Shown: piece after piece, positions 55,022 to 64,000 of the stretch
Position numbering within the stretch: the first letter of the stretch is position 1
Layout of the letters: each line of letters starts with the position of its first letter
DNA from: Symsagittifera roscoffensis
Taxonomy: Eukaryota > Xenacoelomorpha > Acoela > Convolutidae
Direction: 5' to 3'
Length of the DNA: 64,000 nucleotides
Assembly: GCF_963678635.1 (NCBI RefSeq)
Contig: NC_087063.1
Coordinates: 52,343,074-52,407,073, forward strand
Translations under genes and position numbers: made by a program
Notes under the pieces: model-generated
Database searches by the model: none
Seen by the model: only the letters and a program-made list of their open reading frames with translations
What the model was told of the DNA's origin: nothing

Positions 55022-56039
55022 CACTAGTGGACAAAATTAAGCGCAATTCAAAATTTTACTGTGTAAAATGCCTGATTTCAATGTGCATTTTGGACAACAT
55101 TTCCTTCGAAATTCAGAAAAATTTACATTGACCGAGAGCAAATGATCAGAGCTACAATCTGTGAAAGTGTCAACATTTGATTTCGATGACTTACCAAGGT
55201 AATCCGGCTTGGAAAATTCCAGCTTTCATCATCTGCACTAAGATTTTTTACTTCGCGTGAATCAGCAACAAACGTCTGAGTTTAGTAAAAATTTCACACT
55301 GATTGCTTCCATTTTGTTGCATGAACAAATTGTTTACTCCGCTTATTCATGAAAGATTTCGCTACGATTTAAAACTTAGCGCAGATTAGAAAAACTGGCA
55401 TTGAAAACCGGATTCATTGGTAAGTCAATGAAACGGTTACGTCTTTTATGGCATAATTCCCACATGGCATAAAAAAGAAACATTTTTTAAATGGCATAAA
55501 CTTCATACAATAATTGCTTTGGAAAAATTGAGAATAACTTTTTTGTAAACAATGTGAGAAAATTAGCCAAATTGTCAATTCAAAGGTTGATTGACATTTT
55601 ATCTTGGAAAATTTGTAGAACTTTTTATCGAAAGCAAAAAGCATAAGCTTGCGGTTATTAATAAGCTTCTTGTGGTCATTTTTTTTCGACAAATCTGTTT
55701 CTTAAATTTCTTTGGAAGCAATTATTTCCAAATTTTGTTCACATGCTTTGTTTCCTGACAAAATTTTAGTATTATAAATTGATAGAAAACGTTTAAGTTA
55801 CAATGAAAACTTGAAATTTATGCCATTTGGGAAAGTTTTCCAATTTTATGCCATTTGAAATTATGCTTATACTTTCACTGAAGTATTGATACTTTCACTG
55901 ATGTTAGCTGCTCTCGGTCAATATGAAACTTTACTGAATTTTGAATGAAATATTGTCCAAAATGTACATTGGAAACTGGCATTTTTCAAAGTAAAATCTA
56001 GAGTTTGTGCTTAATTTTGTCCAAGAATGACCAAGAATG
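55022..56039. mobile_element. Non-autonomous DNA transposon with Tc1/mariner-like ends, 1,018 bp
   Basis: The terminal inverted repeats (cactagtggacaaaattaag at the left; cttaattttgtccaagaatg at the right) extend about 120 bp with interruptions. TA flanks both sides (55020-55021, 56040-56041). The right end has an 11-bp duplication (ccaagaatg twice). Inside is a second inverted pair containing ttatggcataa/ttatgccat, so it is nested or compound. No transposase ORF; the ORF 55692-55414 has no DDE-type features. Confidence 0.75.
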
Positions 56040-56041
56040 TA

Positions 56042-56676
56042 CCAGTTGAGTTTTTTATCTTCGTTCATTTTTGTATTTTACAATTTTCTTTGCTTTTTTG
56101 ATTTTAAATTACTAATTGCGTCAATTTTATCAGTGTAAATTAACTTCCAGAAAAAGAACAAAATTTTCACTTTAATCTTTAACAAAAAATGAAATAATTT
56201 TTTGGCATCTTGTCTGATTATGTTTATTCAGAGAAAGCTTTTGGTACTCGTGCAAAGTCAGAAAAAACAACTATGAAAGATTTTGGCACATCGAAATGTT
56301 TCTGTTGCCTTTTCAATGTCTCCAAGTGTAAATTGTAAGCGCCGAATTGAAAAAAAAAACAAATTGTAAAACTTACGAATAATCAGTAGTCCGCGATCTT
56401 GGAAGAAAGATTTCTAATGATCTTGTTAAACTAACACCAATAAACAATGATCGTCATATGCACTCTGATCAATTTTAAAAAAAAAATCAACTGAAATAGA
56501 TGATCTGTCTAATTATAAAACCCGTGTTCAGTATGCTACCGTGCCTTATTTGAAAAAACAGTGCAATTTTTAAAACAATATTGCCTGATTTGAAAAACTA
56601 GTGCATTATTTGAAACACTTAAACATATTTAAAAATTCTTCAGAAATTTCAAGTTTTGCACTAGTTCTAAGAAGAT
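56042..56676. other. Intergenic sequence up to the assembly gap
   Basis: Nothing recognised except loosely repeated gtgcattatttgaaa/gtgccttatttgaaa phrases (56540-56620). Confidence 0.4.
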
Positions 56677-56876
56677 NNNNNNNNNNNNNNNNNNNNNNNN
56701 NNNNNNNNNNNNNNNNNNNNNNNNNNNNNNNNNNNNNNNNNNNNNNNNNNNNNNNNNNNNNNNNNNNNNNNNNNNNNNNNNNNNNNNNNNNNNNNNNNNN
56801 NNNNNNNNNNNNNNNNNNNNNNNNNNNNNNNNNNNNNNNNNNNNNNNNNNNNNNNNNNNNNNNNNNNNNNNNNNNN
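56677..56876. other. Assembly gap of exactly 200 N
   Basis: 200 consecutive N, a conventional scaffold-gap size. It abuts the left edge of the satellite array, so array length on that side is unknown. ORFs across it are artefacts. Confidence 0.98.
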
Positions 56877-59800
56877 ATACCAAGGTCACATGCGCACTCG
56901 GCAACGGAAATTGACGCAGTCGGAACATGGCAGTTTTCTTCCACATGGCGCAGTCGGCAACGAAATCGAGCTACCGCGGCCTAGATGTAATTTGGCAAAA
57001 CCTATTGCACTATTTCGGGAAATTTAGGCCCAAAGGTTCCATTTGGTAGTAATCGCCGCAAAAGATGGAATAGTTTAGAGTTTCTTGTGACAAAAAATGT
57101 TCTCCGAGAAAGTTTCTATCCGATGCTGGAAGAACCAGAGGAGCCGAAGATAACACGGCGCGTATTGAAAGCGAAGGCCGGAATAACGCAATTATTGCAA
57201 TGTGAAGAGGCGAAGTGAACCGTCGGACAGAAGAGGAAAACCGTCTATTCACAGGAAGTACTCGAGTTGAAGCCGAAAAGAGACTGGATTCAAAAGTGTT
57301 TTTTATCTCTAGGGAAACACGGCCAAAGACATTTCTACAGAAACATCCGAGTTCTTCCCGTCTCTTCAGACATCGCAATATCTAATTAGTAAATGATTTT
57401 AAAGTCTTTTTGAAAAAAAGCATTAACTTTAGCTTGAAATTGAAAGAAGACATTTTAGAAATTAGGGGTCAATCGACGAGTGCGGCAGCAGACGTTTTGA
57501 TTTGTAGGTGTCATAAAACAGGTGAGGACGTTCTTCTTGTTGTTTGTTAAGTAAAAAAAACCTAAAAGCAATTCAAGCTCATGTAGAGGAGACTATGTAG
57601 AATGTACTTATTTTTACGTTAATACGCATTTATTCAGTAATACCAAGGTCACATGCGCACTCGGCAACGGAAATTGACGCAGTCGGAACATGGCAGTTTT
57701 CTTCCACATGGCGCAGTCGGCAACGAAATCGAGCTACCGCGGCCTAGATGTAATTTGGCAAAACCTATTGCACTATTTCGGGAAATTTAGGCCCAAAGGT
57801 TCCATTTGGTAGTAATCGCCGCAAAAGATGGAATAGTTTAGAGATTCTTGTGACAAAAAATGTTCTCCGAGAAAGTTTCTATCCGATGCTGGAAGAACCA
57901 GCAGGAGCCGAAGATAACACGGCGCGTATTGAAAGCGAAGGCCGGAATAACGTAATTATTGCAATGTGAAGAAGCGAAGAGAACCGTCGGACAGAAGAGG
58001 AAAACCGTCTATTCACAGGAAGTACTCGAGTTGAAGCCGAAAAGAGACTGGATTCAAAAGTGTTTTTTATCTCTAGGGAAACACGGTCAAAGACATTTCT
58101 ATCAGAAACATCCGAGTTCTTCCCGTCTCTTCAGTCATCGCAATATCTAATTAGTAAGTGATTTTAAAGTCTTTTTGAAAAAAAGCATTAACTTTAGCTT
58201 GAAATTGAAAGAAGACATTTTAGATATTAGGGGTCAATCGACGAGTGCGGCAGCAGACGTTTTGATTTGTAGGTGTCATAAAACAGGTGAGGACGTTCTT
58301 CTTGTTGTTTGTTAATTAAAAAAAACCTAAAAGCAATTCAAGCTCATGTAGAGGAGACTATGTAGAATGTACTTATTTTTACGTTAATACGCATTTATTC
58401 AGTAATACCAAGGTCACATGCGCACTCGGCAACGGAAATTGACGCAGTCGGAACATGGCAGTTTTCTTCCACATGGCGCAGTCGGCAACGAAATCGAGCT
58501 ACCGCGGCCTAGATGTAATTTGGCAAAACCTATTGCACTATTTCGGGAAATTTAGGCCCAAAGGTTCCATTTGGTAGTAATCGCCGCAAAAGATGGAATA
58601 GTTTAGAGATTCTTGTGACAAAAAATGTTCTCCGAGAAAGTTTCTATCCGATGCTGGAAGAACCAGCAGGAGCCGAAGATAACACGGCGCGTATTGAAAG
58701 CGAAGGCCGGAATAACGTAATTATTGCAATGTGAAGAAGCGAAGAGAACCGTCGGACAGAAGAGGAAAACCGTCTATTCACAGGAAGTACTCGAGTTGAA
58801 GCCGAAAAGAGACTGGATTCAAAAGTGTTTTTTATCTCTAGGGAAACACGGCCAAAGACATTTCTATCAGAAACATCCGAGTTCTTCCCGTCTCTTCAGT
58901 CATCGCAATATCTAATTAGTAAGTGATTTTAAAGTCTTTTTGAAAAAAGCATTAATTTTAGCTTGAAATTGAAAGAAGACATTTTAGATATTAGGGGTCA
59001 ATCGACGAGTGCGGCAGCAGACGTTTTGATTTGTAGGTGTCTTAAAACAGGTGAGGACGTTCTTCTTGTTGTTTGTTAAGTACAAAAACCTAAAAGCAAT
59101 TCAAGCTCATGCAGAGGAGACTATGTAGAATGTACTTATTTTTACGTTAATACGCATTTATTCAGTAATACCAAGGTCACATGCGCACTCGGCAACGGAA
59201 ATTGACGCAGTCGGAACATGGCAGTTTTCTTCCACATGGCGCAGTCGGCAACGAAATCGAGCTACCGCGGCCTAGATGTAATTTGGCAAAACCTATTGCA
59301 CTATTTCGGGAAATTTAGGCCCAAAGGTTCCGTTTAGTAGTAATCGCCGCAAAAGGTGGAATAGTTTAGAGATTCTTGTGACAAAAAATGTTCTCCGAGA
59401 AAGTTTCTATCCGATGCTGGAAGAACCAGCAGGAGCCGAAGATAACACGGCGCGTATTGAAAGCGAAGGCCGGAATAACGCAATTATTGCAATGCGAAGA
59501 GGCGAAGAGAACCGTCGGACAGAAGAGGAAAACCGTCTATTCACAGGAAGTACTCGAGTTGAAGCCGAAAAGAGACTGGATTCAAAAGTGTTTTTTATCT
59601 CTAGGGAAACACGGCCAAAGACATTTCTATCAGAAACATCCGAGTTCTTCCCGTCTCTTCAGACATCGCATTATCTAATTAGTAAGTGATTTTAAAGTCT
59701 TTTTGAAAAAAAGCATTAACTTTAGCTTGAAATTGAAAGAAGACATTTTAGATATTAGGGGTCAATCGACGAGTGCGGCAGCAGACGTTTTGATTTGTAG

Positions 59801-61939
59801 GTGTCATAAAACAGGTGAGGACGTTCTTCTTGTTGTTTGTTAAGTAAAAAAACCTAAAAGCAATTGAAGCTCATGTAGAGGAGACTATGTAGAATGTACT
59901 TATTTTTACGTTAATACGCATTTATTCAGTAATACCAAGGTCACATGCGCACTCGGCAACGATAATTGACGCAGTCGGAACATGGCAGTTTTCTTCCAAA
60001 TGGCGCAGTCGGCAACGAAATCGAGCTACCGCGGCCTAGATGTAATTTGGCAAAACCTAATGCACTATTTCGGGAAATTTAGGCCCAAAGGTTCCATTTG
60101 GTAGTAATCGCCGCAAAAGATGGAATAGTTTAGAGATTCTTGTGACAAAAAATGTTCTCCGAGAAAGTTTCTATCCGATGCTGGAAGAACCAGCAGGAGC
60201 CGAAGATAACACGGCGCGTATTGAAAGCGAAGGCCGGAATAACGCAATTATTGCAATGTGAAGAGGCGAAGTGAACCGTCGGACAGAAGAGGAAAACCGT
60301 CTATTCACAGGAAGTACTCGAGTTGAAGCCGAAAAGAGACTGGATTCAAAAGTGTTTTTTATCTCTAGGGAAACACGGCCAAAGACATTTCTATCAGAAA
60401 CATCCGAGTTCTTCCCTTCTCTTCAGACATCGCAATATCTAATTAGTAAGTGATTTTAAAGTCTTTTTGAAAAAAGCATTAACTTTAGCTTGAAATTGAA
60501 AGAAGACATTTTAGATATTAGGGGTCAATCGACGAGTGCGGCAGCAGACGTTTTGATTTGTAGGTGTCATAAAACAGGTGAGGACGTTCTTCTTGTTGTT
60601 TGTTAAGTAAAAAAACCTAAAAGCAGTTCAAGCTCATGTAGAGGAGACTATGTAGAATGTACTTATTTTTACGTTATTACGCATTTATTCACTAATACCA
60701 AGTTCACATGCGCACTCGGCAACGGAAATTGACGCAGTCGGAACATGGCAGTTTTCTTCCACATGGCGCAGTCGGCAACGAAATCGAGCAACCGCGGCCT
60801 AGATGTAATTTGGCAAAACCTATTGCACTACTTCGGGAAATTTAGGCCCAAAGGTTCCATTTGGTAGTAATCGCCGCAAAAGATGGAATAGTTTAGAGAT
60901 TCTTGTGACAAAAAATGTTCTCCGAGAAAGTTTCTATCCGATGCTGGAAGAACCAGCAGGAGCCGAAGATAACACGGCGCGTATTGAAAGCGAAGGCCGG
61001 AATAACGCAATTATTGCAATGTGAAGAGGCGAAGAGAACCGTCGGACAGAAGAGGAAAACCATCTATTCACAGGAAGTACTCGAGTTGAAGCCGAAAAGA
61101 GACTGGATTCAAAAGTGTTTTTTATCTCTAGGGAAACACGGCCAAAGACATTTCTATCAGAAACATCCGAGTTCTTCCCGTCTCTTCAGACATCGCAATA
61201 TCTAATTAGTAAGTGATTTTAAAGTCTTTTTGAAAAAAAGCATTAACTTTAGCTTGAAATTGAAAGAAGACATTTTAGATATTAGGGGTCAATCGACGAG
61301 TGCGGCAGCAGACGTTTTGATTTGTAGGTGTCATAAAACAGGTGAGGACGTTCTTCTTGTTGTTTGTTAAGTAAAAAAACCTAAAAGCAATTCAAGCTCA
61401 TGTAGAGGAGACTATGTAGAATGTACTTATTTTTACGTTAATACGCATTTATTCAGTAATACCAAGGTCACATGAGCCCTCGGCAACGGAAAATGACGCA
61501 GTCGGAACATGGAAGTTTTCTTCCACATGGCGCAGTCGGCAACGAAATCGAGCTACCGCGGCCTAGATGTAATTTGGCAAAACCTATCGCACTATTTCGG
61601 GAAATTTAGGTCCAAAGGCTCCATTTGGTAGTAATCGCCGCAAAAGATGGAATATTTTAGAGATTCTTGTGACAAAAAATGTTCTCCGAGAAAGTTTCTA
61701 TACGATGCTGGAAGAACTAGCAGGAGCCGAAGATAACACGGCGCGTATCGAAAGTGAAGGCCGGAACAACGCAATTATTGCAATGTGAAGAGGCGAAGAG
61801 ACCCGTCGGACAGAAGAGAAAAACCGTCTATTCACAGGAAGTACTCGAGTTGAAGCCGAAAAAAGACTGGATTCAAAAATGTTTTTTTTTCTCTAGGGAA
61901 ACACGACCAAAGACATTTCTATCAGAAACATCCGAGTTC
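56877..61939. repeat. Satellite array, ~764-bp unit, 6.6 visible copies
   Basis: The landmark ccaaggtcacatg occurs at 56880, 57643, 58408, 59171, 59935, 60698 (as ccaagttcac) and 61462, giving periods of 763-765 bp. Units are nearly identical, with scattered substitutions and 1-3 nt indels in A-runs. The last unit is the most diverged and stops at about 61939. Each unit is more GC-rich in one half (gcagtcgg.aac, ctaccgcggcc) than in the other. ORFs of 60-122 codons are open in several frames at once in the same GA-rich part, and their lengths vary between units, so I do not call them genes. No 5S rRNA, snRNA or histone sequence was recognised. Confidence 0.92.
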
Positions 61940-62304
61940 CGAGACAGAAGAATGTGGACATTGATTTCACCGAATTGTGGAAGTTAGTGGTGTATACATT
62001 CTACAGAGATCTGGATGGTACGAGTCGGTAATTCATACTGTTTAGTAGCAACCAAAAAAAGCAGAAGTGACGGAACAATCTTTTGGAACATTGAGTGATT
62101 TGAGTTCGGTGACAAAGAAGATCTCAAGTGAGAAATGTATTCAAAATTTAATATGAGAAACGATGATATCCACACGCAATCAAGTACAGAAACACTCACA
62201 CTGGGGGAAGCTTTGCACTTTGCAATGGTGAGAGAGAGAGAGAAGTTATTGTTCAAACTAGTTGGTCGAGGGCTACCAAAATCAATTATGAATAGGTTCA
62301 ATCA
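61940..62304. other. Sequence right of the satellite, no supported gene
   Basis: Non-repetitive, moderate GC. Short ORFs on both strands lack recognisable features. Confidence 0.4.
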
Positions 62305-62619
62305 ATGTGGGCAATCTCGACAAATAGTCAACAAGCTGCTTATTTTGAAAGAGAACAAATGAACGAAATCGAGGGTCAGCGTGGAGATAAATTTGATAAT
62401 TGTGGGAATTATAACGTCCTTCGCAGTTTTGACAACGATAAAGACGAAGAAAAATTCGGAGTATTTGCTATCCGCTCAGCGTGGGATAAGGCAGGGAATA
62501 AAAACTGGAAAATAATGGTTGTCAAAGACGGGAAAAGAAAATGGATCACAGAGTTCGAGATAGATTGTGCCAGCCCAGTTTTTTTTTTTCATCTCACAAG
62601 GGAAGTTACACAAGCTTAA
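62305..62619 (+). CDS. Hypothetical ORF of 104 codons
   Basis: From about residue 19 on, the composition looks protein-like: hydrophilic, charged, with several Trp (SAWDKAGNKNW, KRKWITEFEID) and few low-complexity runs until a poly-Phe end (FFFH) caused by a T-run at 62580. It could be an exon or part of a decayed retroelement, given the Gypsy RT relic 1 kb downstream on the same strand. I do not recognise it. The start is uncertain. Confidence 0.35.
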   Translation: MWAISTNSQQAAYFEREQMNEIEGQRGDKFDNCGNYNVLRSFDNDKDEEKFGVFAIRSAWDKAGNKNWKIMVVKDGKRKWITEFEIDCASPVFFFHLTREVTQA

Positions 62620-63566
62620 AAGAAAAGATCGATTTTCAACAGTAAAATCAGTACCAATTGAGGTACTCAACATCTTTTACAGTGTGACGGATGACGTTAT
62701 TAGGATTATTGGGCATTTTTGTGGATATTGAGTCTGAAATTTGTATCGCCAAGGGTGCAGATTTATATATTACGCGTCCAAAAAGACATAATTGGAAAAA
62801 AAATTGACCAATCCTTGGCATTGCAGTGAGATAGAAGTCAGTGACGCGGGAGGTAACCGAAGTAAATGGGGCGGAGAGTACTACTGATTCTATATACTCA
62901 CAAGTACAGCGTAACTAAATCAAGTGTATTTTGAGGGAGCTTCAAAGTGTCTTTGAATGAAACTGGTTCTTATGAACTGCAAAGTCAGGACGCACTTCCA
63001 CAAACCGGTTACCACCGGTCCAAGTAAACGAAAAATGGGATCCGATCCACGTATTATCGAAGATTGAAGCAACTATAGAAAATAAAACAGTAAACAACAT
63101 CAAACTAGCAAAAAGTGGTAATACTTCTGACTCAACCTGGTTATCGAACAATAAACTGAATTACACATACTCGCAAACGCCGTCAAGTGAAAAAACTAGT
63201 AGGCAGTTCAATTTCAGCATTGTGGGGATACCATAAAAGGTGCATACTGCTCTAAAACGGTGTTTTATGGGTTAGGTAATTTGCCTAATGAAGTCCAAAG
63301 GGTTATGGATTCACTGCTAGGCTATTTTCCGGTGGTGCTCTTGTAATTGGACATCATACTCAGCGCGACCAAATGTACAGAAAAACGCCACTAGCAGGAG
63401 GTTAGAAATGTCTAAAAACTGAGAATAATGCCCATGTAAATTGTAATTGTACTTTTTTTTGCGGAAGAAATTGACTGGTTAGTTTTCCAGTTTTCTAACA
63501 AAGCAACAGTTCTAGTTGAGCGGAAGATTGACTCTACTGCTTACAAATAACCGTCCAAAACAGAAA
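62620..63566. other. Possible retroelement remnant or intergenic sequence
   Basis: On the plus strand, about 63030-63232 is an open stretch of some 68 codons without Met, coding-like but unrecognised (it includes KWDPIHVLSKIEATIENKT). Otherwise nothing supported. Being upstream of an RT relic on the same strand, it may belong to the same element. Confidence 0.3.
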
Positions 63567-63900
63567 CGATGTTCGATCATTCATTGGGTCAATCAACCAA
63601 TTTGTTCGATTTATTCCTAATTTTGCCGCTACTACAAAACTTTTTGGGGCTCTCATGAAAAATATTTCACGTTTCGGATGAGGGGATAGACATAGTAGAG
63701 TGGTTGCTAAGATGATGAATATGGTTGTTGGTTTCGTTCAGAATCATCAATTCAATGAGAATAAAAAACTCGAACGAAAATTGACGCACCAAAATAGGAC
63801 CTGGGGCGGCTGTGGAAAAACTACACGCTGAGGGTTGGAAACCAGTATTTTTACGCATCTAAAACCTTAAATGAGGCCAAACTGAAAGTTAGCATTATTG
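63567..63900 (+). pseudogene. pol: Gypsy RT C-terminus and RNase H relic, plus strand
   Basis: From 63568 the plus strand reads VRSFIGSINQFVRFIPNFAA, the typical end of a Ty3/Gypsy RT (R.FLG..NYYR.FIPNF), then KLFGALMKN. Further on, after a stop and frame changes, YASKTLNEAKLKVSIIELKL (about 63851-63910) matches the RNase H pattern Y.S..L...E..Y...E.E. It is a different Gypsy lineage from the minus-strand family and continues off the right edge. No intact frame. Confidence 0.7.
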
Positions 63901-64000
63901 AATTGAAACTGTAAGCTGTCGTTTTGACGGTATTCCAATATCAAAAAAATGTCTGTTTGGGGCGCCGCTTAAAACCATGACCGACCATTTAGCGTGATTC

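Noticed and set aside
56601-56984. ORFs spanning the N gap on both strands
   Set aside because: Most of their length is N, so the open frames are artefacts.
59378-59689. ORFs of 60-122 codons repeated in each satellite unit
   Set aside because: Several frames on both strands are open in the same GA-rich part, lengths vary between units through single-base changes, and no domain is recognisable.

Overview
The window is an AT-rich, non-coding-dominated stretch of an animal genome, most likely an invertebrate. The evidence is a BEL/Pao retrotransposon (a metazoan-restricted superfamily), Ty3/Gypsy-type elements, foldback and terminal-inverted-repeat elements, a satellite array beside a 200-N scaffold gap, and no bacterial-style gene packing. 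I could not fix the phylum and saw no intact host gene, tRNA or rRNA. The window is best read as a transposon island.

Layout. Four copies of one large Gypsy-like LTR retrotransposon family lie on the minus strand. Copy E (1-795) is a short RNase H/linker fragment fused to copy A (796-9592), which is decayed and runs from integrase back to its 5' LTR. Copy B (13329-27721) is decayed, has lost its envelope and protease regions, and carries a nested BEL/Pao element (16610-21681, TSD gtttt). Copy C (34942-53111) is complete end to end: 410-bp LTRs with 7 mismatches, a ctat target duplication and a CCA-ending primer-binding site, 18,170 bp in all. Between the retroelements are foldback and short-motif palindromic arrays (12014-13060, 28380-28960, 30836-31237), small inverted-repeat elements (31264-31472, 32018-32798, 33560-33791), and a 1,018-bp element with Tc1/mariner-like ends (55022-56039). 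A ~764-bp satellite occupies 56877-61939. At the right edge is a decayed plus-strand Gypsy polymerase fragment (63567-63900).

How copy C is built (minus strand, 5' to 3'): LTR; PBS; leader with two copies of a conserved hairpin; small basic ORF; a long unrecognised ORF1 upstream of gag; gag with a CCHC knuckle; protease, RT, RNase H and integrase with a GPY/F module, in the -1 frame relative to gag; an envelope gene starting with a signal peptide and resembling chuvirus-type glycoproteins; an unrecognised accessory ORF whose ATG overlaps the env stop (ATGA); a 3' region with a conserved double palindrome; LTR. The ORF1, basic ORF, accessory ORF, leader hairpins, LTR palindrome and double palindrome are each seen again in at least one other copy, so they belong to the family. 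Copy C is nonetheless broken by many stops and several frame changes, three of which lie at homopolymer runs and could be assembly errors.

The most interesting content is this giant env-bearing Gypsy family with three uncharacterised ORFs and several conserved RNA/DNA structures.
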